Below, piece after piece: positions 1-7,002 of a stretch of 47,876 bases of DNA. The notes beneath the pieces are model-generated. The model did not search any database. It worked only from the letters and a program-made list of their open reading frames with translations, and had not been told where the DNA came from. Numbering within the stretch: the first letter of the stretch is position 1; each line of letters starts with the position of its first letter. Location of the stretch: the NCBI GenBank assembly GCA_005790545.1, contig SXUL01000021.1:1-47876 (forward strand), in the 5' to 3' direction. Made by a program: the position numbers and the translations under genes. Source of the stretch: Planctomycetia bacterium. GTDB taxonomy: Bacteria > Planctomycetota > GCA-002687715.

Positions 1-1
1 G

Positions 2-775
2 ACGCCTGCGCTCCTTGCGGCCATGGGCCGTTTCATCAACGCCTTCGATGGCCGCTACTACGGCGCGGAAGACGTGGGCACGAGCACTGCCGATATCGAA
101 CAGGTGCGCACAGAGACGCGCTGGGTCTGCGGGCTCCCGCGGCATCTCGGTGGCAGCGGCGACCCGTCGCCCTTCACGGCGCGCGGGGTGTTCCTCGGCA
201 TTGAAGCAGCAGTGGCCGAGCGCTTCGGCAGTTCCTCCTTGAAGGGCCGCACCGTGGCCATTCAGGGCCTTGGCAATGTGGGCATGAGCGTCGCGGAGCA
301 GTTGCACGCAGCCGGCGCGAAGCTCATGGTCGCGGACATCCACGAGGCGCACGTGCGCCGCGCGATCGAGGCCTTCGGCGCGCGCTTTGTGGAGCCAGCG
401 CGCATCCATGACGTGCCCGCGGACGTGTTCGCGCCCTGCGCGCTCGGCGGCGTGCTGAATGATGAAACCATTGCGCGCCTGCAGTGCCCCGTCATCGCCG
501 GCGCTGCCAACAATCAACTGCTCGAACCGCGCCACGGCCAGATGCTCCTTGAGAAGGGGACGGTTTACGCACCGGATTTCGTGATCAACGCCGGCGGCAT
601 CGTGAACATCGGGGTCGAGTTCGAGCCGACCGGCTATTCCGAATCCCGCGCGCACGAAAAAGTCGATCGCATCGGCGCGAGCGTGACGGCGGTGCTCGCC
701 CTCGCTCGCGAGCGCCACATCCCGTCCTCGGAAGCGGCAGTGATGCTGGCTCGCCAACGCCTCGCCAAGCGCTGA
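2..775 (+). CDS. Leucine dehydrogenase (Glu/Leu/Phe/Val dehydrogenase family), 5' end outside window
   Basis: NAD-dependent oxidative deamination of branched-chain amino acids to 2-oxo acids, cytoplasmic. The frame is open to the left edge, so the N-terminal substrate domain with the catalytic lysine is missing; the ATG at 23 is internal, because the codons before it (TPALLAAM-GRFINAF) fit the family. Seen: the PFTARGVFLGI segment joining the two domains, the Rossmann GLGNVG loop, an acidic residue ending strand 2 (VADI), GAANNQL, and PDFVINAGG near the C-terminus. The PFTARGV/GLGNVG combination is closer to leucine dehydrogenases than to glutamate dehydrogenases, but phenylalanine or valine dehydrogenase cannot be excluded without the N-terminus. 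It ends in TGA, 38 nt before the next gene. Confidence 0.85.
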   Translation, partial: TPALLAAMGRFINAFDGRYYGAEDVGTSTADIEQVRTETRWVCGLPRHLGGSGDPSPFTARGVFLGIEAAVAERFGSSSLKGRTVAIQGLGNVGMSVAEQLHAAGAKLMVADIHEAHVRRAIEAFGARFVEPARIHDVPADVFAPCALGGVLNDETIARLQCPVIAGAANNQLLEPRHGQMLLEKGTVYAPDFVINAGGIVNIGVEFEPTGYSESRAHEKVDRIGASVTAVLALARERHIPSSEAAVMLARQRLAKR

Positions 776-813
776 GCGCGCAAGCCGCCGCATCGTGTGC
801 GACAATCGCGCCC

Positions 814-2049
814 ATGAAAGCAATTGCGGCAGTGGTGGCGTGCCTGTTGGCGGCTTGGGTCTGTGTGCGCGAGGATGCTCTGCCAGCGCAGCATGTGCAC
901 GAACATGGCAGCGAGGCCCACTCGCATCATCATCACGATGTTGGTGCCACAACGGCGGGGCACTTTGTTGCGCCGCGTTCACGTGCGGAACTGGAGGAGC
1001 TCCTTGTCGCCGCAGAGGAAGCGCATCACGCTCAGGATGAACACCACGCTCATGCACTGAGCCCGAACGCCGAAGCGTTTCTTGCGTTCATCGCGGCGCT
1101 GCCACTTGCGCAGCGCACGGCTGCGGACCCCATCCGTCTCGGCAGCGGGCGTCACACCTACGAGTGGGTTTCCGGTTGGTGCCAATTGCCCGCTGACATG
1201 AAGCTCGGCAACACCCATGGCGCCGTGTTGGTGAATGAAGCCGGTGAGGTGCTGTTCAACACCGATTCGCGGCACGCGGTGATGGCATTCGAGCGTGGAG
1301 GGAAGTTCCTCCGTTCCTTGGCCGCAGAATGCGCGGGGGGCGCGCACGGCATGGTGACCACGCGCGAGAATGATTCCGAGATCCTGTGGCTTGCGCACAC
1401 CGGGCGGCATGAGGTGCTGAAGCTGGACGGCGCGGGCAAGGTGCTGGCCACGCTCACGTGGCCGGAAGCAAGCGGGCACTACGCGAAGAAGGAAGAGTTC
1501 AATCCGACGAGTGTTGCTGTGGCACCGGACGGCAGCATCTTCGTGGCTGACGGCTACGGCCGCTCATGGGTGCATCGTTACAGCGCCGCCGGCCAGTGGC
1601 TCTCCGCCTTCGGCGGTCCCGGTACGGAACCGGGACGCATGCAAACGCCTCACGGGCTGCTGCTCGACACGCGCACGACGCCACCCACGTTGCTTGTCGC
1701 GGACCGCGAGAATCATCGCCTGCAGCGCTTCGACCTCGAAGGGAAGTTCATGAGCGTCATCAGCGGAGACCTGCGCCGGCCCTGCAAGATGAGCCTCCAC
1801 GGAAGCGACATCGCGATTGCCGACCTCGCAGGCCGGGTCACCATTCTCGACAAGGACGGCAAACTTGTCACGCACCTTGGCGATCAACCAGACGAGTCAC
1901 TGCGCGCGCACAACGGCGTGCCGCAGGCGAAGTGGAAGGATGGCGAATTCCTCGCGCCGCACGGGCTCTCCTTCGACAGCGACGGGAACCTCTACATCAT
2001 GGACTGGCTCGCGCTCGGGCGCGTGACCAAGCTGCGGCGCGTGAACTGA
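814..2049 (+). CDS. Secreted NHL-repeat beta-propeller protein with histidine-rich N-terminus
   Basis: 411 aa. Residues 1-25 form a signal-peptide-like segment (MKAIAAVVACLLAAWVC). Two histidine clusters follow, at about 27-41 (HVHEH...HSHHHH) and 69-83 (EEAHHAQDEHHAHAL), which could bind divalent metal; that is inference. From about 115 the chain shows NHL/peptidylglycine-lyase-like blades: VAPDGSIFVADGYG, PHGLLLD, LLVADRENHRLQRFD, APHGLSFDSDGNLYIMDW. Such propellers usually act as extracytoplasmic binding or lyase modules; no catalytic function is assigned. No Shine-Dalgarno is visible; a GACAAT hexamer lies 7 nt before the ATG. The gene ends directly before a GC-rich hairpin and repeat copy 1. 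Confidence 0.75.
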   Translation: MKAIAAVVACLLAAWVCVREDALPAQHVHEHGSEAHSHHHHDVGATTAGHFVAPRSRAELEELLVAAEEAHHAQDEHHAHALSPNAEAFLAFIAALPLAQRTAADPIRLGSGRHTYEWVSGWCQLPADMKLGNTHGAVLVNEAGEVLFNTDSRHAVMAFERGGKFLRSLAAECAGGAHGMVTTRENDSEILWLAHTGRHEVLKLDGAGKVLATLTWPEASGHYAKKEEFNPTSVAVAPDGSIFVADGYGRSWVHRYSAAGQWLSAFGGPGTEPGRMQTPHGLLLDTRTTPPTLLVADRENHRLQRFDLEGKFMSVISGDLRRPCKMSLHGSDIAIADLAGRVTILDKDGKLVTHLGDQPDESLRAHNGVPQAKWKDGEFLAPHGLSFDSDGNLYIMDWLALGRVTKLRRVN

Positions 2050-2069
2050 GCCCGCGCGCCCGCGCGGGC
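2050..2069 (+). terminator. GC-rich hairpin directly after the NHL gene
   Basis: An 8-bp perfect stem (GCCCGCGC / GCGCGGGC) with a 4-nt loop starts at the base after the stop codon. There is no T-run, so it is a stem-only terminator or mRNA 3' stabiliser. It precedes the large repeat element at 2080. Confidence 0.5.
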
Positions 2070-2079
2070 CAAGCGTGTG

Positions 2080-2191
2080 CGCCGCCTGCTCTGTTCGGGG
2101 GTGATCCCGCTTCACAGAGCCGCTCGGATGCACTCGAAGGCTCTGCTCAGCGGGACCCCATGCGCTACGCGCCGATACGGCGCAGGCGGCG
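2080..2191 (+). repeat. Structured 3' repeat element, copy 1
   Basis: Nested hairpin. The outer stem CGCCGCCTG (2080-2088) pairs exactly with CAGGCGGCG (2183-2191). Middle stem: GGGGT (2098-2102) with ACCCC (2155-2159), a GAT bulge, then CCCGCT (2106-2111) with AGCGGG (2149-2154). Upper stem: CAGAGCC (2115-2121) with GGCTCTG (2139-2145) across a symmetric 3x3 internal loop, closed by a 17-nt apical region. It lies between convergent genes, 30 nt after the NHL stop codon and 13 nt from the stop of the opposite gene. Three more copies are at 9109, 10571 and 21056. Confidence 0.9.
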
Positions 2192-2204
2192 TCGGATCAG
2201 CGGC

Positions 2205-3191
2205 TCACTTCGCTTCCTTGGCTTCCTTGGGCGTTTCGGTCTTGCCGATGTTCGCGATGTCTTCGCGCATCTTCTTGACCGTGTCCTTCAGCTGGGGGAA
2301 CTTCACGGAGAAGGTCTCGATCCACGTGACGATGCCCTCGGCTCCGGCCTTGTCGCCGGACTTGATGGCGCCACCACAACAGATCATCGCGTAGTTGAGC
2401 CAAGCCACGTCATCGGTAGGTGGCTTCATGCCGCCCTTCCAGGCCTCGTAGGCTTTCACTGCCTCAGCGGCTTGCGTTGCTTCGCGTTCCTCAGGCTTGG
2501 CGGCGCGCATGGTGGTTCTGAAGCCCTGTTCCCAGGACTTGATCCGCTCACCCGCGACGAAGCCGTCGAACTTCTCCTTGGTGGCCTTGCTGACCTTGCC
2601 CTTCATGGCGACGTCGAGCGCCTTGCGCTCGGCTTCGTCCGGCTTCATGGTGAGCTTGACCATCAGGTAGCGCGCCTTGGCGTCATCGTCCTTCGGGTTC
2701 TTCGCGCTCGCATCGCGCGCAGAGACGAAGTCGTTGGCCTTGGCCGCGGCGGCCTGCACGTCCGTCGCGGCATTCGGCCGGAAGGTCGTGAGGACTTCGC
2801 CACCAGAGTCCATCATCACCACATAGGGGAAGCCATTGCCGCCCTTTTTCTGCAACATCCCCTGATCCGGGTGGGTGTCCACCTTGGAAGTGATGTTCAG
2901 ATAGAGCACAAAGTTCTTGGATTCCGCCGTCCACCAGTCTTGAAGGAGGGGCCCGCCCTCCAACTGGTTGCAGGGGGGTCAAGGAGCGTAGGAGCGTGTG
3001 AAGTAGCCGATGATCAGCTTCTTCTGCTCCCGCGCCTTGGCCATGGCGTCATCCAGCTTCATCTCCCATGGCACCTTGGAGATGAACTCTTTCTTCAGCT
3101 TCTCCTGATACTTCGTCTCCATGTCCGCCGGTTCCTGTGCCAGGAACGGGGCCACGAAGAGCATCAGGAGCGCGAACGATGTGATTCTCAT
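2205..3191 (-). CDS. Thioredoxin-fold selenoprotein (UxxC), in-frame TGA read as Sec71
   Basis: 328 aa if TGA at 2981-2979 is read through. The start is the ATG at 3191, because GAGGAG lies 7 nt upstream; the GTG at 3206 sits inside that ribosome site. Residues 1-20 are a signal peptide (MRITSFALLMLFVAPFLAQ). Then comes the thioredoxin entry LDDAMAKAREQKKLIIGYF, TRSYAP, the TGA, and PPCNQLEGG. The redox motif therefore reads U71-P-P-C74, with selenocysteine at the nucleophilic position. After it the fold continues in the same frame (NFVLYLNITSK, then the cis-proline region NGFPYVVMMDSGG), followed by an alpha-helical tail to residue 328. A SECIS-like hairpin sits at the expected distance. A periplasmic disulfide reductase or isomerase role is inferred. 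The alternative, a nonsense mutation, is less likely because both sides look intact. Confidence 0.8.
2934..2967 (-). promoter_or_regulatory. Candidate bacterial SECIS hairpin for the thioredoxin-like selenoprotein
   Basis: In mRNA numbering after the UGA: lower stem CCAGT (12-16) with ACTGG (41-45); upper stem GGAGGG (18-23) with CCCTCC (29-34); 5-nt apical loop CGGGC (24-28). Bacterial SECIS elements are known to place their apical loop about 16-37 nt after UGA with a G in its first two positions; both hold here. It lies inside the coding sequence, as bacterial elements do. Confidence 0.7.
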
Positions 3192-3329
3192 GCTGCAGCT
3201 CCTCACAGGGTCAGGGGAGAGCGAGTGTAAAGGCGCCGAACCCCGACTGTCGAGTGGTCGTGGGCCAATCCACGGCCATAATGGGCCGCCGTGACCGGGG
3301 GCACCCCCGCGCGGAGAGGAGCAGCGCGC

Positions 3330-4226
3330 ATGACCGTGGACCCCATCGCCAACCGGGCGCTCATCAGACAGTCACCGACCTACAGCATGGCGGAGGACGA
3401 CGCGGCCTTCATCAAGAGCCCGGAGTTGCGCCCCATGCGCGTGGCCATGGAGATGATGAAGGCCGAGGCGGTGCAGCAGAAAGAGAACATCGTTGCCACG
3501 ATCGTGGTTTTCGGAGGCACGCGGCTTATCCAGCGGGCGCGTGCGGACGTGATGCTCGCGGAAGCGCGGGAAGCTCTGCAACGCAGCCCCGGCAACACGC
3601 AGTTGCAGGCGGTGGCGCAACTCGCAGCGCGCCGCGTGGAACTCAGCCGCTACTACGACGAAGCGCTCAAGTTCGGGCGCATCGTGGCCGCGGATTGTGC
3701 CTCGGGCAAATGCCCCGAGTTCGTCATCACCACGGGCGGCGGGCCGGGCGCGATGGAGGCGGCCAGTCGTGGCGCGCGCGAAGCGGGCGGTCGCTGCATG
3801 GGGCTGAACATCACACTGCCTCACGAGCAGGAACCCAACCCGTGGATCTCGCCGGAACTCTGCCTGCAGTTCCACTACTTCGCGATCCGGAAGATCAACT
3901 TCCTCGTGCGCGCCCGCGCGCTGGTCGCCTTCCCCGGCGGCTACGGCACCATGGACGAGCTCTTCGAGACGCTCACCCTCATCCAGACCGGCGTGATGGA
4001 ACGCGTTCCTGTGGTGTTGTTCGGCTCCACGTGGTGGCGGCGCATCATCAACTTTGAAGCGCTGGTCGAAGATGGGCTCATTGCACCTCAAGACGTGGGG
4101 CTCTTCACGTACGCGGACACGGCAGAGGAAGCGTGGAAGGACATCCGCGAGTTCTATGCCGCACGCGGCATGGTGATCGAGGGGAGCCCTCTGCACCCAT
4201 GGGTGCGCAAGCCCACCGCCCACTAG
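3330..4226 (+). CDS. LOG-family Rossmann protein (TIGR00730-like, 'lysine decarboxylase-like')
   Basis: 298 aa. The family includes cytokinin riboside 5'-monophosphate phosphoribohydrolases and nucleotide-hydrolysing relatives. Seen: IVVFGGTRL at the first strand, GGGPGAMEAASRGA in the middle, and PGGYGTMDE, the family's PGGxGTxxE active-site signature. The start was set at ATG 3330 because GAGAGGA lies 9 nt upstream; an in-frame GTG at 3291 has none. A CATAAT hexamer at 3277-3282 could be the -10 box, with no clear -35. The N-terminal ~100 residues are longer than in the smallest LOG proteins and fit the larger bacterial subgroup. Actual substrate unknown. Confidence 0.85.
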   Translation: MTVDPIANRALIRQSPTYSMAEDDAAFIKSPELRPMRVAMEMMKAEAVQQKENIVATIVVFGGTRLIQRARADVMLAEAREALQRSPGNTQLQAVAQLAARRVELSRYYDEALKFGRIVAADCASGKCPEFVITTGGGPGAMEAASRGAREAGGRCMGLNITLPHEQEPNPWISPELCLQFHYFAIRKINFLVRARALVAFPGGYGTMDELFETLTLIQTGVMERVPVVLFGSTWWRRIINFEALVEDGLIAPQDVGLFTYADTAEEAWKDIREFYAARGMVIEGSPLHPWVRKPTAH

Positions 4227-4372
4227 AGCTACGGGTTGTTGCGAGCCCCGGTGCAACCTGTGTACGGGCAAGGAGTTCGGGAGCTTGGAGCGGAGGGTGG
4301 CAGTCGGGTACTCTCAAGCTCGGTTCTCGACTCCACACTTGCAGCGGATTCATTCGCGGAGGCAACACGTTC

Positions 4373-6913
4373 ATGAAGCTCTTCAACATCGCGGCAGCGA
4401 TCGCGTGCGCGACGCTTTTTGTGGGGACGCTGGCTGCTCAGGCCGGCGGAACCGGTCCGGACGTCATCGTCGGTGATCTGATGACACCGGCGAACTACGG
4501 CAGCTCGGGCAACATCGCCGCATTCGCCATCGGCACCACCAGCTGCAACATCGGGACGCAGACCTTGCTCTGGCAGGCGAACAACAGCAATCACCCGGTC
4601 ATCGGGCAGACGCTGTATCGCATGAAGGACGGTCGCTTCGAGCAGGTCGGCCAAAGCTGGCTGAAGCACGGCTTCACCGCTCTCGCCCAGAGTCTCTGCA
4701 ATACTTGCCAGAACCCGGGCACCGGCTCACTTCTCGGCGTGAATTGTTCTGATCCCTACTCCGCGAGCTTGAACGGATCGCAGTCCGGGCTCGGGCCGAA
4801 GTCCGAGGTGAATGCCGCTACCGGTGCTTTCCCGTATCCGCCAGCGAATCCCGCGTATTCGGGGAACATCGCACGCCGCTTGCAGGTGGCGCACGCGGAC
4901 TTGGATCCGGCGCTCAATCCTGGCGCGATCTACGTGGCCGAAGCCCAGTACATCACGCCGGATGACGCGGCCGCAGGCAACAAGAACAACAACGCGAGCT
5001 ATCGCCGCACGACGGTGACCCAGGGCACGACCAATCCCTACCAGCTCGGTTTCAGCGCGGCCAACCCCACCGTGCGTCAGAAGTCTGCTGTGTTGGCATG
5101 GCGCGATCTCGACCCCAACGTCACGCTCACCAATGTGGACGTGGTCAATGACGGGCGCATCATCGTCGGCTTCAAGCAGACGGCGCTCGCCAACGGCAAC
5201 TACCAGTACGAATACGCCATCCAGAACCTGAACTCGCATCGCTCGGTGCGCGGCATCACCATCCCGGTGAACATGAGCACTGTGATCACGAACATCGGTT
5301 TCCACGATGTTCCGTACCACAGCAACGAGCCTTTCACTGGACAGAGCGGCACCTACACCGGTGCTGACTGGGCAGGACAGGTCGTCGGCGGCGCTGTGGT
5401 CTGGCAGACCGAGAGCTACGCCACCAATCAGCGCGCCAATGCGATTCGCTGGGGCACCACCTACAACTTCCGCTTCGAGAGCAACGGCTTCCCGGGCGAC
5501 ATGGTGATCGAACTTTTCCGCCCCGGCACGCCGACCACGGTGACCGCGCCGAGCACGATGCCCGCCTTCGCGCTGGCACCGGTTGGAACGCCGCCGGCCA
5601 CCATGCCGCCGAGCACTCCGACGGCCGTGGATTTGCAGGTGATTCCGCTCACCGGTTCTGCAAACAACACTACTGCGACGCTGCACGTCTCCATTGATGG
5701 TGCAGGCTTCAGCCAGCAGGCCATGATCCAGGTGGCACCGAATACGTTCCGCGGCACGCTGCCCGCGCTCAGCTGCTTCCACACGGCGAGCTGGTACATG
5801 AGCATGCAGAACTCGACGGGCTCACAGACCATCACGTGGCCCGCGGCCGGCCAGTCCGGCGCGTTCGTGACGTTTGCCGAACCGGCGACGCTCATCACAG
5901 TGTTCACGGACAACTTCGAGACGGGCGGACTCCCCGGCTGGAGCATCGCGAATGGAGCCCTGTTGACTGATGGCGCTTGGGACGCCACAGCGCAGGTTCC
6001 GGTTGCTGCACCCACAGGCCCGGCCCCGGTGGCCGCCAGCGGCGGAGCAGGCAAGTGCTTCATGACCAAGAACCTCGCCGCTGCGAGCGACGTGGATGGC
6101 GATGAAACGCGCCTCGCATCTCCGAGCTTCAACCTCGCCGGCTATCCCGACGCGCGGCTGCGTTACACGCTCTGGTACGACAACGACAACGTTGCCGGCA
6201 GCAATGATGTCTTCCGCGTGCAAGCGAGCATCGACGGCGGCACGACATGGACCACCGTCGACCAGGTGAGCACTGTCGCACAGTGGACTGTTCGCAGTGT
6301 GCGACTCGGCCAGTCACTGGCGAACTTCAGCAGCAATATGCGGCTGCGCTTCATCGCGTCCGATCTTGCGCCGGCACATACGGTGGAAGCGGCCATCGAT
6401 GACGTGAAAATCGAGGTCTGTCCCACTGGCGCATTCCTGCTGCCACTCGCTTCGGGAATCCTTGGTCAGGCCGTCGGAGGTCCCTTCGCGACCTTGCTCG
6501 TCAATGGCAGCGACGGTGGCGGACTGCACCGCGTGGATGTGCCGGTGAGTTCGGCCATCACCCTCTCTGTTGATCAGCCGGCATTCACTGCCGTGCCGTG
6601 CCCCTTCATCGTGTGCGGCTACATCGGCGTGCCGAGTGCGGCGGACGTCACCCCGCTGCCGGGCAGCATGGGAACCATGGTCTTCCCGCCTGCTCTGCTC
6701 GCTCCTGCGAATCCGTTCTTGTTCACGCTCGCGGATGGCCTCGGAGTCGGTGGGGCGATCATCCCGGGCACCGTTCCGGCGCCGCCCTTCGTGCTGTCCT
6801 TCCCATCGGGAATGCCCAGCGCGGCTCAGTTGACCTTGCAGGTGGTGCAGGTCGATCCCACGAATGCCACGGGGCTTGCCGTGGGCAACGCGGTGATCAT
6901 GAACGTGCAGTGA
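4373..6913 (+). CDS. Large secreted protein with jelly-roll-like domain and C-terminal beta module
   Basis: 846 aa. Start at ATG 4373 with GGAGG 10 nt upstream; an upstream open frame to 4133 lies inside the LOG gene. Signal peptide 1-22 (MKLFNIAAAIACATLFVGTLAAQ). Residues ~25-400 form an unrecognised domain with a short Cys cluster (SLCNTCQNPG). Residues ~505-680 resemble a MAM/immune-inhibitor-type jelly roll (TDNFETGGLPGW, TRLASPSFNLAGY, FRVQASIDGGTTW, AAIDDVKIEV). Residues ~682-846 are a module ending LQVVQVDPTNATG, also visible in the secreted proteins at 21223 and 42636. Probably extracellular or surface associated; no enzyme motif found. It is followed by a strong terminator and stands alone as a transcription unit. 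Confidence 0.8.
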   Translation: MKLFNIAAAIACATLFVGTLAAQAGGTGPDVIVGDLMTPANYGSSGNIAAFAIGTTSCNIGTQTLLWQANNSNHPVIGQTLYRMKDGRFEQVGQSWLKHGFTALAQSLCNTCQNPGTGSLLGVNCSDPYSASLNGSQSGLGPKSEVNAATGAFPYPPANPAYSGNIARRLQVAHADLDPALNPGAIYVAEAQYITPDDAAAGNKNNNASYRRTTVTQGTTNPYQLGFSAANPTVRQKSAVLAWRDLDPNVTLTNVDVVNDGRIIVGFKQTALANGNYQYEYAIQNLNSHRSVRGITIPVNMSTVITNIGFHDVPYHSNEPFTGQSGTYTGADWAGQVVGGAVVWQTESYATNQRANAIRWGTTYNFRFESNGFPGDMVIELFRPGTPTTVTAPSTMPAFALAPVGTPPATMPPSTPTAVDLQVIPLTGSANNTTATLHVSIDGAGFSQQAMIQVAPNTFRGTLPALSCFHTASWYMSMQNSTGSQTITWPAAGQSGAFVTFAEPATLITVFTDNFETGGLPGWSIANGALLTDGAWDATAQVPVAAPTGPAPVAASGGAGKCFMTKNLAAASDVDGDETRLASPSFNLAGYPDARLRYTLWYDNDNVAGSNDVFRVQASIDGGTTWTTVDQVSTVAQWTVRSVRLGQSLANFSSNMRLRFIASDLAPAHTVEAAIDDVKIEVCPTGAFLLPLASGILGQAVGGPFATLLVNGSDGGGLHRVDVPVSSAITLSVDQPAFTAVPCPFIVCGYIGVPSAADVTPLPGSMGTMVFPPALLAPANPFLFTLADGLGVGGAIIPGTVPAPPFVLSFPSGMPSAAQLTLQVVQVDPTNATGLAVGNAVIMNVQ

Positions 6914-6928
6914 GTTCCTGAGTGCATG

Positions 6929-6965
6929 AGCGGCCCGTCGCTGCCTCGCGCAGCGGCGGGCCGCT
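6929..6965 (+). terminator. Terminator-like hairpin after the secreted protein gene
   Basis: A 16-bp stem (6929-6944 with 6950-6965) has one T-G wobble and a 5-nt loop, starting 16 nt after the stop. It is followed by GTCATT rather than a long T-run. Its stability and position support transcription termination between this gene and 7003. Confidence 0.7.
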
Positions 6966-7002
6966 GTCATTGCTGAAGCACCGCTAGAATCCCGTCTACG
7001 GC

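Noticed and set aside
2963-3206. Reading the thioredoxin-like gene as two genes or a frameshifted pseudogene
   Set aside because: Both parts are in the same frame, the only interruption is TGA at the CxxC position, the alternative TTG start at 2963 has no ribosome site, and a SECIS-like hairpin follows.
1566-3230. 554-codon plus-strand frame across the NHL gene, repeat copy 1 and the selenoprotein
   Set aside because: Shadow of three real features; Arg/His-rich translation without any domain.
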